64,000 nucleotides of DNA, taken from contig NZ_LVEN01000001.1 in the NCBI RefSeq assembly GCF_001686925.1, forward strand, positions 62,001-126,000, read 5' to 3'. Of the stretch, positions 25,834-34,666 are shown piece by piece (position 1 is the stretch's first letter; each line of letters opens with the position of its first letter). The notes beneath the pieces are model-generated. The model ran no database searches. It saw nothing but the letters and a program-made list of their open reading frames with translations, and was not told the origin of the DNA. Source of the DNA: Flavobacterium piscis. Its GTDB lineage: Bacteria; Bacteroidota; Bacteroidia; Flavobacteriales; Flavobacteriaceae. A program made the position numbers and the translations under genes.

Positions 25834-28800
25834 TCAACTCAAATGATGTATGGGCATATAAATATTTATCATGGTGCCCATATTTATTTTACTGGATGCC
25901 TTTATAAATCCTTTGTGATCATCGACAATTTTCTTTACTAAAGTTAATCCCAGGCCGCTGCCACTGTATTGATTGTTGTTATGGAGCCTGTAGAAAGGAT
26001 CAAAAATTTGGCTTTCGTATTGTTGGTCAAAACCAATTCCGTTATCACTGATACAAATCTTTACAAACTCGATGTCCGTATTCCCACCCAGTTCACCAAT
26101 TTCCTGAACAGAAGGCGACTTGGTTTGGATTTTTATTTCAGGAATAATATCTTCCCTGCTATATTTTATTGCATTATCAATTATCTGATTAAACATTTGC
26201 TCTATTTGATAAGGTATAGCAAGTAAGTTAGGCAATGGAGAGGCTGTAATTACAGCCTTTTTTTGCTTTTTATTTTTCTTGAGTTCATTAATGTTCTTTT
26301 TAACTATCAGGTTCAAATCTGTTTTTTTGTATTTTTTTTCTAAAGAGCTGATCTTTGAGTATTGGATTAAATCTGCTATAAGCTGTCTTATATTATCCAC
26401 GGTAAATAATATTCGTTCCAGATTGTGTTTGCCCGCTTCGCTTAAATTTTTTTCGCTCTCAAAAAGCCGGGTGCCGAACATGCGGATTTTATCAAGCGGA
26501 TCCTGCAAATTATCGCTTGCCGCAGAAGCAAAAGTTTGCAGTATTGTATTGTATTTTTGCAGTTCCAGATTTTTATATTCTAATAGATCATTGGCTGTAG
26601 CTATTTCCGTAATATCTTCCATTGCAAGAAGTATCAGGCCTGAAGGTTTGCTTTCCAGAATTTGACAGGCATTAATATTAAAGATTTTTTTTCCAATATC
26701 CTTACAAACTGCTTCAACCCTGAACTTTTTAATGCTTTGTTGATTATGCTGCATATTGAGAACTTGCTCTTTTAAGTCAGCAACGTCCCATTGACAGTCG
26801 CCTATAGCAAAAAAGTCAAAACCTTCTGTTTGATCCTCACTGGTTTTAAAATAATCGTAAAATGCAGGATTTGCGCTTTTAATTATAAAATTTTCATCCA
26901 TAATCAATAGCGGTTCACTAATAGTATTTATAATAGATTCAGCATAATTTCCCATTGTTATAAGTTGCAGCTGGCGGTCGAGAAGTTCGTCATTGAAAAT
27001 AGTTAATTCTGCATTTTTAGACTGCAGTTCCTTTGTTAAAGCTTCCAGTTCTTCATTCATTGCCTGAAGCTCTTCGCTGCTGCTCAATAATTCCTCATTG
27101 GTGGTTTGAAGCTCTTCTAAGGCCAATTGCTGGTTTTCCGTTACTGATTTTATATCTGCCCGTACCTGTTGTAATTCACTTTCAAGTACTTTGATTCTAT
27201 TGAGGGAGAAATCCTCTTGATTTAATTCAATTTCTTGGTCATTGATTGCTTTTTTATTAAAGATAATGAGCAAATAATCGGTTTGATCATTAAGAGGCTG
27301 TATATCAAAAGAAACAAGGGACGGATGTGGAAATTCATTTATTTTAATATTTTGTTTTTGAACTCCTTTTTTATCTTTTTTTACTTTTATGATGGCATTA
27401 TGCAGTTCAAAGCTGATGCCTTCATGTACCATTTTCAAAATATTAAAATTCGGCTTACCTGTTGCGAGAAATAAAAAAAGACTAGTATTGCCTTGAAAAT
27501 GAATTATTTCCAGATTTTTATTTATAATGACATTACATGGCATGTACCTTGCTGATAAGAGATCAGTTGCTATTTTAATAGCGTCCTCGTTAGAACCAAC
27601 TTTACATTGAGAAGCTGATTTTATTGTATCGATTGTGATATTGCCTGCATTTTTTGATGATTTTCCTTTCTTTGCCGGAATATCCTGAGGTGTGTAAATT
27701 TTTTCCTCTTTTTCTTTAATCTCAAATAAATGATGTCCATTTATGGCCGTTTCAGACCTGCCCAATAATAGAAATCCGTTTTCATTAAGTGCATAATGGA
27801 AACTGTTCAGAATTTTATTTTGCATCAATGCATCAAAATAAACCAGGACATTGCGGCAGCAAACCATATCAATTTTAGCAAATGGCGGATCCTTGATCAG
27901 ATTGTGGACTGCAAAGATGCACATATCCCTAATGACTTTGCAAACATGATATTGCCCTTCTCTTTTTACAAAGTAGCGCTGTAGTAATGCGTCGGGAATT
28001 TGTTGCACTTCCTGAGCCGAATAAGTAGCAGTTCTGGCTTTTGTAATGCTTTTTTCAGATATATCAGAAGCAAAAATTTGAACTTTTATTTTGGGTAGTT
28101 TCTTTTCCGATAAATATTCATAAATGCAAATGGCCAATGAATAGGCTTCCTGGCCACTTGAACATCCCGCTGACCAAATACGTATTGTATCATTTATATT
28201 ATTTTGAATTAAGTGGGAAAAGACATGTCTGGGCAAGGAATTAAAAACATCTTTGTCCCTGAAAAAATAGGATATTGGAATTAATAAATCATTGAAAAGA
28301 TATTCGACTTCTCTTTTATCATTTCTTAAATAATTATAATAATCTTCAAGAGACGTTTTTGAGCAAATTACCATTCGATGCGCAATACGTCTTCTGATTG
28401 TGGGTTGTTTGTAATGGCGAAAGTCATTCCCTGTTTTTAAAAAAATAAGATTTAGAATCTTAAATAGTAATTCTTCCTGATCTTCTTCTGTGAGATCTTT
28501 ATCACTATGGGAGTGGCTAATACTATAAATTGTAGCGATTTGTATGGCCTTACTGATAATGTTTTCCGGTATTTCAATATAATCCGCAACCCCGGCATCA
28601 ATGACATTTTGAGGTATTCCTTTATAGATCGCGGTTTCGGGATCCTGTACAATAGTGGCACCACCTAATTCCCTAACTCTTTTAAAGCCTGTAGTTCCGT
28701 CAAAAGAATTGCCCGAAAGAAGGATTCCAATGACCCAACTTTTATAAACTTCGGCTAGTGATTCAAAAAAAGTATCAATAGTTTTATTGGTCTTGTCGCT

Positions 28801-29121
28801 GCGGTTTCTTAAGTATAATTTTAAGGTACCATCCTGCAAAACCAGATTGTTATTTTCCGGCATAACATAAATTTGATTTTTACTCAGATTAATATCACTT
28901 ACAATTTCATGAACAGGAAGGCTGGTATACTTCGAGAGTACCTCTGCCAGGTTAGTAGAATCATTACACGATGTTTGCTGAATAATATAAGCCATCGACG
29001 AATCATCAGGTATCGCAGAAATTATTTTTATAAGGACATCAAGACTGCCTGCTGCTGCACCTATGGCAACTATAGGAAAATCTGATATTGCTCTTTGCAA
29101 TATAGTTTTAGCTGTATTCAT
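25834..29121 (-). CDS. CheB-CheR-PAS-kinase fusion, module 2, with lost catalytic residues
   Basis: The 1095-residue paralogue of the kinase at 4821..8099 has the same domain order. The CheB domain is inactive by sequence: Ser23 is Ala (GIGAAAGS instead of GIGASAGG), and the QHLSPDH histidine motif reads QQTSCND with no histidine, while the Asp motif SGNSFDGT remains. CheR keeps its motifs (HYKQPTIRRRIAHRM, AGCSSGQEAYS). At residue 870 the phospho-acceptor His is Asp (SDNLQDPL instead of SHDLQEPL), yet the N, G1 and G2 boxes remain (IIDNAIKYS, DNGIGF, GSGLGLTL). It may be a sensor scaffold or a partner that phosphorylates or binds the module-1 kinase. Confidence 0.93.
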   Translation of the reverse strand: MNTAKTILQRAISDFPIVAIGAAAGSLDVLIKIISAIPDDSSMAYIIQQTSCNDSTNLAEVLSKYTSLPVHEIVSDINLSKNQIYVMPENNNLVLQDGTLKLYLRNRSDKTNKTIDTFFESLAEVYKSWVIGILLSGNSFDGTTGFKRVRELGGATIVQDPETAIYKGIPQNVIDAGVADYIEIPENIISKAIQIATIYSISHSHSDKDLTEEDQEELLFKILNLIFLKTGNDFRHYKQPTIRRRIAHRMVICSKTSLEDYYNYLRNDKREVEYLFNDLLIPISYFFRDKDVFNSLPRHVFSHLIQNNINDTIRIWSAGCSSGQEAYSLAICIYEYLSEKKLPKIKVQIFASDISEKSITKARTATYSAQEVQQIPDALLQRYFVKREGQYHVCKVIRDMCIFAVHNLIKDPPFAKIDMVCCRNVLVYFDALMQNKILNSFHYALNENGFLLLGRSETAINGHHLFEIKEKEEKIYTPQDIPAKKGKSSKNAGNITIDTIKSASQCKVGSNEDAIKIATDLLSARYMPCNVIINKNLEIIHFQGNTSLFLFLATGKPNFNILKMVHEGISFELHNAIIKVKKDKKGVQKQNIKINEFPHPSLVSFDIQPLNDQTDYLLIIFNKKAINDQEIELNQEDFSLNRIKVLESELQQVRADIKSVTENQQLALEELQTTNEELLSSSEELQAMNEELEALTKELQSKNAELTIFNDELLDRQLQLITMGNYAESIINTISEPLLIMDENFIIKSANPAFYDYFKTSEDQTEGFDFFAIGDCQWDVADLKEQVLNMQHNQQSIKKFRVEAVCKDIGKKIFNINACQILESKPSGLILLAMEDITEIATANDLLEYKNLELQKYNTILQTFASAASDNLQDPLDKIRMFGTRLFESEKNLSEAGKHNLERILFTVDNIRQLIADLIQYSKISSLEKKYKKTDLNLIVKKNINELKKNKKQKKAVITASPLPNLLAIPYQIEQMFNQIIDNAIKYSREDIIPEIKIQTKSPSVQEIGELGGNTDIEFVKICISDNGIGFDQQYESQIFDPFYRLHNNNQYSGSGLGLTLVKKIVDDHKGFIKASSKINMGTMINIYMPIHHLS

Positions 29122-29360
29122 TAGTATGGGTTTTAATGAATGAAATACACTATCTTAACAATTAGTATTAGAAAGTGCATAAAAAATGTAGAAAAAATAG
29201 TCTCTCGCATGTAGTTGATTATGCTACATTCAGAGTTCAATAGTGCCAGTAAAAGAAACAGGTATCAACTCGCAGTGTTAAAGAATCTATATAAAACCTT
29301 TTGCTGTTCCATAAAAACGTATGATTTACATGGTGCATAATAAAATAGTATAGCTGATAA

Positions 29361-29519
29361 TTAAGCGCTATTTTTAAAAGTGAGGGTATCGGCTTTCTTT
29401 ACATTTAAATTTTCCTTTTTTTCTTTTGTGTAATCTTCATCATCACAATGTCCACAATTAGCACTTATAAGGGAGACGAAGAAAACAAATAAAATTATAG
29501 TTACATTAGCTTTATACAT
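29361..29519 (-). CDS. Small secreted protein with CDDEDY motif, module 2
   Basis: The 52-codon frame (ATG 29519 to TAA 29361) encodes MYKANVTIILFVFFVSLISA then NCGHCDDEDYTKEKKE and a tail with ADTLTFKNSA. It matches the protein at 8838..8996 in length, signal segment and the HCDDEDY motif, and both precede a CheB-CheR-PAS kinase gene on the same strand. Cys22 and Cys25 of NCGHC could bind metal; an alternative is a lipoprotein, although the lipobox fit is poor. The paired-box element ends 61 bp upstream. Confidence 0.65.
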   Translation of the reverse strand: MYKANVTIILFVFFVSLISANCGHCDDEDYTKEKKENLNVKKADTLTFKNSA

Positions 29520-29580
29520 AAGGATTATTTTACAAATTCATGTGATTTAAACGAAAATAAAGCGCTTTTAAACCTTTATT

Positions 29581-29611
29581 TTATATAATTACATAGAATT
29601 GTTATATAATT
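29581..29611 (-). promoter_or_regulatory. Paired-box element, module 2 secreted protein
   Basis: Two identical minus-strand boxes AATTATATAA (29611..29602 and 29590..29581) are exactly 21 bp apart and lie 61 bp before ATG 29519. Confidence 0.65.
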
Positions 29612-29630
29612 TCCATATAAGGTAGATGTT

Positions 29631-29855
29631 TTATAGCATTTTTTGATGTATAAAATGATCAACAACCCGCTGTGTAGATGCTGCCACATCTGCTGCTATT
29701 AAGTTTGTTTCCAGTAAATAGCTATCTACAAAATCATTGACGGTTTTTTCTATGTCATCTATTTTTTTGAGTTCATCCTGGTCATTAATAATAGTATACG
29801 TACTCTCGAGGTGAGCTCTTAAACCTATTTCAAATTGTTTTATTATATCGTCCAT
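29631..29855 (-). CDS. Hypothetical helical protein, 74 aa
   Basis: The short helical product starts MDDIIKQFEIGLRAHLESTY and ends DVAASTQRVVDHFIHQKML. It has no signal or membrane segment and no recognised family. The downstream paired boxes at 29581..29611 overlap its tail region closely (stop at 29631), so it is a separate unit from the secreted protein gene. Confidence 0.5.
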   Translation of the reverse strand: MDDIIKQFEIGLRAHLESTYTIINDQDELKKIDDIEKTVNDFVDSYLLETNLIAADVAASTQRVVDHFIHQKML

Positions 29856-29932
29856 TTTTTGAAATTATTATAGTATGAAATGTTTTTTTGAATTGGTATT
29901 TGATTTCACAATCGCACAAGAATTGTGGGTTT

Positions 29933-31987
29933 CTATTTCAAAAAGATGCTTTGAGCCTTTGTAAGTGCTTGGGCTATATCAATGCCTTTTTGCAGGGTAC
30001 CTTTAAAAAGGTCACCTTCACTTTTAATACGCTCAATTGAATTCCGGATGGTAAAATCTTTCATAGTAAGCCCTTTTTTGACTTCATCCCAATGCAGCGG
30101 CATTGATACCGTCGCGCCTGGCTTTGGTCGAAGTGAATAAGGACTTGCAATTGTTGCACCGGGACGATTTTGAAGAAAATCCAGGTACATTTTTCCTTCC
30201 CTGTTTTTGATCTGTCGTTCCATGGAAGTATATTCAGGCAGCTGTTCATGAACAATTGATACAATAAGTTTTGCGAACATCTGCGACTGGTCATACGAGT
30301 ATTTTCCACCAAGGGGTATATAGATATGAATTCCTGTAGATCCTGATGTTTTAACAAAACCGGGAATCTCAATAGCATCCAGTACTTTTTTTACTTCCTG
30401 CGCAGCTTCTATGACCTGATCAAAGGTGTTTTTATCAGGGTCAAGGTCAATCACACAATAATCAGGATTATCGGGATGCTGAATCCGGCTGAACCACGGA
30501 TTCATTTCGATGCAGCCCAGTGAGGCCATATACAAAAGAGTAGCTTCATCCCCGCCAACAAGAAATTCCTTATCCTCGCCATCACTTGTGGTATAAGGAA
30601 ATGTCTTTGCCCAATCGGGAGCTTTTCCCTTTACATCTTTCTGATAAAAACCCGGACCGTGTATGCCACCCGGAAAACGATTAAGAGATAAGGGACGATC
30701 TTTAAGATAAGGTAAAATATATTCAGCAACCTGATAGTAATAGTTGAACATATCACGTTTGGTATAACCGTCTTCCGGCCAATATAGTTTGCTTAAATTA
30801 TTGAACTTTAAGCTGTGTCCTTTTATCTTTTTTACCTGAGATTCTTCGGTAGGATTCAGCAGGGTTTTTCTTCCTGTATTTTTGGGGGCAGCAACCAGGT
30901 TAGGTTTATCTCCTGTATTTTTCTGAAGATCTGCTATAATTGCTGTAGTTGGTGCCGCAGTTTCACGCACCACTTCAATAGCTTTTTTGTCTGATCGCAT
31001 TCCCTCAAAGGATGGATGTCGAAAAACACCATCGCTGGTCACTTCGGCAAAACTAACTTCACAAACCAATTCAGGTTTTAGCCATGTTGCTACTGCATTT
31101 GGCGGATTAGGACGGAATCTTGAAGGTTTATTGATATCAGGTTCATCAGCAAAAGGATTTTTTTTTGTAATTAATGGTGCAAATTGAAGCATCATTTCCT
31201 TTTGAAGTTTATCACTAAAGCCAGTACCCACTTTGCCAACATACTGAAATGTACCATTCTCAAAAACGCCAAGTAATAAAGAACTGAACTCTTTAGACGA
31301 GCCGTCATTTTTTGTAAAACCACCAATTACTACTTCCTGCCGCAGGTTTGCCTTGACTTTTAGCCATTCCTTATTACGACTGTCCGGACTATAAACAGAA
31401 TTGGCTCTTTTAGCCATTATTCCTTCAAGACCCATTTTTTTTGCAGCGGCAAAAAAGTCAAGTCCATTGCCGGTAAAAGACATGCTCAGCCGAATACGAT
31501 CATCACTTGCAGGAAGGATTTCTTTTAGAACGGCTTGTCTTTCAACAAGAGTAAGTGACATAATATCGATTCCATTATACCAAAGAAGGTCAAAAACATA
31601 ATAAATCAGATTGCCGTCGGCTTCACTTCTCCAGTTTTGCAGGGCACTGAAATTGGCTTTGCCATCTTTGCCAATAACAACAATTTCACCGTCAAGAACC
31701 GCATTAATTGGCCACTGTTCCATGGCAGCTGTAATAGGATAATATTTTTCTGAAAAAGATTTATTATTTCGCGATGCAATAGAAACAGAACCCTTGTTTA
31801 TATAAGAAACTGCCCGATAGCCATCCCACTTTACTTCATAGATCCAATCAGGATCATCAAATGGGGCATTGACCAATGTAGCAAGCATCGGCTTTATACC
31901 AGAAGGAATTTTAGCCAAAACGCCCTTTTTTAACAATACATCTGTTTTTTTTGAAATAGTTCTCTTTGTTTTATTATTTGTTTTCAT
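29933..31987 (-). CDS. ligD: DNA ligase D (ligase plus polymerase, no PE domain)
   Basis: The 684-residue protein has an N-terminal ATP-dependent ligase domain (catalytic Lys53 in YEVKWDGYR, then VLDGEIVVIGKDGKANFSAL and MAKRANSVYSP) and a C-terminal LigD polymerase/primase domain (KDRPLSLNRFPGG, metal-binding DLDPD in YCVIDLDPD, TSGSTGIHIYIPL). The 3'-phosphoesterase domain common in LigD is missing. It functions in non-homologous end joining with Ku, which is not in this window. The gene seems to stand alone. Confidence 0.93.
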   Translation of the reverse strand: MKTNNKTKRTISKKTDVLLKKGVLAKIPSGIKPMLATLVNAPFDDPDWIYEVKWDGYRAVSYINKGSVSIASRNNKSFSEKYYPITAAMEQWPINAVLDGEIVVIGKDGKANFSALQNWRSEADGNLIYYVFDLLWYNGIDIMSLTLVERQAVLKEILPASDDRIRLSMSFTGNGLDFFAAAKKMGLEGIMAKRANSVYSPDSRNKEWLKVKANLRQEVVIGGFTKNDGSSKEFSSLLLGVFENGTFQYVGKVGTGFSDKLQKEMMLQFAPLITKKNPFADEPDINKPSRFRPNPPNAVATWLKPELVCEVSFAEVTSDGVFRHPSFEGMRSDKKAIEVVRETAAPTTAIIADLQKNTGDKPNLVAAPKNTGRKTLLNPTEESQVKKIKGHSLKFNNLSKLYWPEDGYTKRDMFNYYYQVAEYILPYLKDRPLSLNRFPGGIHGPGFYQKDVKGKAPDWAKTFPYTTSDGEDKEFLVGGDEATLLYMASLGCIEMNPWFSRIQHPDNPDYCVIDLDPDKNTFDQVIEAAQEVKKVLDAIEIPGFVKTSGSTGIHIYIPLGGKYSYDQSQMFAKLIVSIVHEQLPEYTSMERQIKNREGKMYLDFLQNRPGATIASPYSLRPKPGATVSMPLHWDEVKKGLTMKDFTIRNSIERIKSEGDLFKGTLQKGIDIAQALTKAQSIFLK

Positions 31988-32046
31988 CTTCTTTTATCAT
32001 TTTATATCAAAAAGATATCCTCTCTGCGTTTATAGAGATTATGGTC

Positions 32047-32221
32047 TTATTTCTTTTTATTTTTGAAAAATTCACGTGCACGCTTGAGTCCCGTTGCAAT
32101 TGCAATACCTTCTTCCGTACCTTCCTTTAGTAGTGCGTTGGCAATTTCTACGGCCTTGCCCCGGAGTTGTACGGGCTGATTCGTATAAGATGGAGGATAA
32201 TCCCCGTTATACCAGGGGCAT
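32047..32221 (-). pseudogene. Small conserved protein gene with a 1-bp frameshift
   Basis: One extra C in codon 2-3 (ATGCCCCTGG where ATGCCCTGG is expected) shifts the frame. In the corrected frame the product is MPWYNGDYPPSYTNQPVQLR then GKAVEIANALLKEGTEEGIA and ATGLKRAREFFKNKKK, matching a widespread small protein that starts MPWYNGDYPPSY; the family name is not certain to me. The length is normal (57 residues). It is either a sequencing error in a C run or a recent inactivation. Confidence 0.72.
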
Positions 32222-32238
32222 AACATTTATCTTTTACG

Positions 32239-32421
32239 TTATTGTATACCCAGTGTCTTTTCAATTGCTGAAACAGAATTGGTACCTGTTCTTTCAATTG
32301 CTTTTTGAAGTTCCTCTTTGGTAACTCCAAATTTATCAGTCCAGTATGTGACCTCATGTGGTTCATTCATATTGATTTTTGATCTGTCCTGCATTCCTTT
32401 TTTGTTTAAATCGTCGCTCAT
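32239..32421 (-). CDS. DUF3606 family protein, 60 aa
   Basis: The product matches DUF3606: DRSKINMNEPHEVTYWTDKF followed by GVTKEELQKAIERTGTN and a SVSAIEKTLG ending. Full length is 60 residues, typical of this helical family. It is probably co-transcribed with the broken MPWYNGDY gene 17 bp downstream. Members are common in stress-related clusters; the biochemical role is unknown. Confidence 0.85.
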   Translation of the reverse strand: MSDDLNKKGMQDRSKINMNEPHEVTYWTDKFGVTKEELQKAIERTGTNSVSAIEKTLGIQ

Positions 32422-32456
32422 GATTATTAAATTATAGTAAGTACATTTTGTAAGAA

Positions 32457-32697
32457 TTAACTATTTGTTGCCGCGCTTCCACTGCTTCCTGCGCCGCCGG
32501 AGTTATCGTTACCGGCTCGCTCAAATTTACCAGCGTTATAGCCGTTAGGATCCGTGCCGGTATCATCACGTTGATCATCCCAGTGAGCGGTATTTGCATT
32601 TTCGCGTGAGTCTTTTATTAGATGTGTGGGTATGCTGACTTTTAAAAATGATATTTTTGTTTGTTGTTGAAGTTTTTTAAATTTTCCATTTGTTTAG
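32457..32697 (-). pseudogene. Possible broken small gene (Gly/Asn-rich)
   Basis: A frame without stop encodes KDSRENANTAHWDDQRDD then TGTDPNGYNAGKFERAGN and a GGAGSSGSAATNS tail, ending at TAA 32457. Codon use is protein-like, but no start codon exists in this frame. The nearest ATG (32697, MENLKNFNNKQKYHF) is in another frame, so a frameshift between them is likely. Confidence 0.35.
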
Positions 32698-32829
32698 TTA
32701 TTAAAGGATTAGCGTTTAAAATTAATGTAATAGATCATGTTCTTTTTATAAAAAAACTTCAATTTGTTATTGAATTTACATCTACAATTACCGTTAAATA
32801 AATGAAAACGCGAACTGTACTATAACATA

Positions 32830-32860
32830 AATTATATAAGGATGGCATAAAATAGTATAA
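32830..32860 (+). promoter_or_regulatory. Paired-box element, SDR lipoprotein
   Basis: Boxes AATTATATAA (32830..32839) and AATAGTATAA (32851..32860) have 21-bp spacing and lie 55 bp before ATG 32916. Confidence 0.6.
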
Positions 32861-32915
32861 GAGAATTTCAAAAAAAGATTAAAACTTTAAAAGATATTAT
32901 AATTTAATCGAAACG

Positions 32916-33941
32916 ATGAAAACAATACTATTCAGGCACATAAAGCATCTGTTGACACTTTTTTGTATTTGTTCATTAGCAAGCTGTACAACATGGAAAT
33001 TGGGTTCTGCGGGACAAAAAAAGATTTGCGGCAAAACATATGTCATTGTTGGAGCATCAAGTGGTTTGGGGCGGGGAGTGGCACAGGAATTAGGAAAGTA
33101 CAAAGCAAATGTGGTTTTGGCTGCAAGAAGAACGGATCTTCTTGAGGAAATTGCAGATACTATTCGATTATCTGGAGGCACTGCAATAGTGGTAACAATG
33201 GATATAAGTAAACCAGAAGACCTGCAGCGGGTTGCTGAGGCCGCTGTAAAAGAACACTCTAAAATTGATGTATGGATAAATATGGCAGGAGTCGCCGCTA
33301 TTGGCCGGTTCTGGGATGTTCCGGTTGAGGATCATGCCCGCGTCATAGATGTCAACTTAAAAGGATTTATATATGGAAGTCGGGTAGCGGTGCAGCAGTT
33401 TATGAAACAACGCAAAGGTGTATTGATTAATATGGGATCGGTAGAAAGCGAAATACCACTTGCTTATCAGGTTAGTTATTCGGCATCTAAAGCCGGAGTG
33501 AGAAGTCTGGGTCTAGCATTAAATCAGGAATTGCGCCTTAATGATTATAAAGATATTAAAGTAGTTACTATAGAACCCTGGGCTGTCGATACACCTTTGT
33601 GGCGGCATGTGGCAAACTATAGTGGTGTAGCACCTAAAATGCCGCTTATGGACGAACCTGCTAAAGTGGTCAATGCAGTTTTAAGAAAATCGCTTCGGCC
33701 TTCAAAAATAGTTCCGGTAGGATGGAAGGCGAAAGGATCTTCTTTTTTTGCCAATGTCTTTCCGCGTTTTTCTGAATGGCTAGCCGGAAATATATCACAT
33801 AAATATCAAATTGAAACAGGACCGGAAGCACTCGACACTAAGGGTTCCCTTTATCAGCCCATACCTGAAGGACGTGGCGTAGATGACCGAGCTGATGATA
33901 GAATGAAACAGTATAAAAAGAAAAGTAAAAATAATAAATAG
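32916..33941 (+). CDS. Lipoprotein-type SDR oxidoreductase
   Basis: The 341-residue product is a classical SDR: VGASSGLGRG nucleotide loop, an altered NNAG (NMAG in WINMAGVAA), and the catalytic pair in YSASKAG. It starts with a hydrophobic segment and lipobox-like LASC (LLTLFCICSLASCTTWK), so it may be membrane-anchored outside the cytoplasm, which is odd for a cofactor-using SDR. The C-terminus is Lys-rich. A decayed second copy with a large internal deletion lies at 59672..60310. The substrate is unknown. Confidence 0.85.
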   Translation: MKTILFRHIKHLLTLFCICSLASCTTWKLGSAGQKKICGKTYVIVGASSGLGRGVAQELGKYKANVVLAARRTDLLEEIADTIRLSGGTAIVVTMDISKPEDLQRVAEAAVKEHSKIDVWINMAGVAAIGRFWDVPVEDHARVIDVNLKGFIYGSRVAVQQFMKQRKGVLINMGSVESEIPLAYQVSYSASKAGVRSLGLALNQELRLNDYKDIKVVTIEPWAVDTPLWRHVANYSGVAPKMPLMDEPAKVVNAVLRKSLRPSKIVPVGWKAKGSSFFANVFPRFSEWLAGNISHKYQIETGPEALDTKGSLYQPIPEGRGVDDRADDRMKQYKKKSKNNK

Positions 33942-34062
33942 TACTAATTTATTGACTATATGTGGTTTATGTTTATAATGTTGTAAGTTTTGAAATAAAT
34001 TCTGTAAGATAACCTTACCTGAGGTGCTTAATTTTCCAAATATTAATTTTAAATAATCTATT

Positions 34063-34320
34063 ATGATATCAGAAAATCAAAACACAGAAGGCGCTACGGC
34101 AAAAGCAATTGAGGAACAAACTTCAAAACTGCCGTCGGATTTATTTTTGTATGCCTCATTGGCTGCAATGGGAACATCACTTACCCTAAAATGTTTGGGC
34201 AGAAGCCACAATGCATTATTTGTAGGTCAATGGGCTGCTCCTTTTTTACTGCTTGGAATTTATAACAAACTAGTAAAACTGGAAGGTCATGATGCTGAAG
34301 ATAGAAACCTAAATGAATAA
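34063..34320 (+). CDS. Small membrane protein, 85 aa
   Basis: The product has an N-terminal hydrophilic part (MISENQNTEGATAKAIEEQT, then SKLPSDLF) and one or two hydrophobic segments (YASLAAMGTSLTLKCL; ALFVGQWAAPFLLLGIYNKL). No family is recognised. It follows the SDR lipoprotein by 121 bp and precedes the acidic 77-aa gene by 2 bp, so these form one operon. The LPSDL segment recurs in the short frame at 60349, right after the decayed SDR copy. Confidence 0.6.
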   Translation: MISENQNTEGATAKAIEEQTSKLPSDLFLYASLAAMGTSLTLKCLGRSHNALFVGQWAAPFLLLGIYNKLVKLEGHDAEDRNLNE

Positions 34321-34322
34321 TT

Positions 34323-34556
34323 ATGGAAAAGCAAAAAAAAGTAAATTCGAATAATGAGCAATTTAAGGATACCGATCAGGGATTTAATGCAAGAAATCAA
34401 TATAGCGGATCTGGCGATTTCAGCCCCGATGAGCAGGAAAAACCGAATGAAAACGACCAGGAGACTTTGAGATCATCATTAAATGAAAATGATGAACCTG
34501 AATCTCCAACAGATTTACAACAGGACGAATCAGGAACCCTGAAATCAAATAATTAA
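34323..34556 (+). CDS. Hydrophilic acidic protein, 77 aa
   Basis: The product is rich in Asn, Asp, Glu, Gln and Ser (for example NEQFKDTDQGFNARNQYSGS and EKPNENDQETLRSSLNENDE) with no hydrophobic segment, so it is predicted to be disordered. It is the last gene of the SDR/membrane-protein operon, before a strong terminator. It joins the acidic protein set by composition. The function is unknown. Confidence 0.55.
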   Translation: MEKQKKVNSNNEQFKDTDQGFNARNQYSGSGDFSPDEQEKPNENDQETLRSSLNENDEPESPTDLQQDESGTLKSNN

Positions 34557-34580
34557 TAACAAGCTGTAAAGCATTTAAAA

Positions 34581-34610
34581 AATATAAGCTGCCCTTGGGC
34601 AGCTTATATT
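34581..34610. terminator. Strong bidirectional terminator
   Basis: A 14-bp perfect stem, AATATAAGCTGCCC/GGGCAGCTTATATT with a 2-nt loop, is flanked by A and T runs. It separates the plus-strand operon from the converging PncC/CinA gene. Confidence 0.85.
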
Positions 34611-34666
34611 TTTTCTAAATTTATGAAATAAAAACCTGTTCCCCAACATTTGATACAGTTTTTTAT

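Noticed and set aside
32148..32366. Minus-strand 72-codon frame overlapping the DUF3606 gene
   Set aside because: The DUF3606 frame has recognisable family motifs and this one has none.
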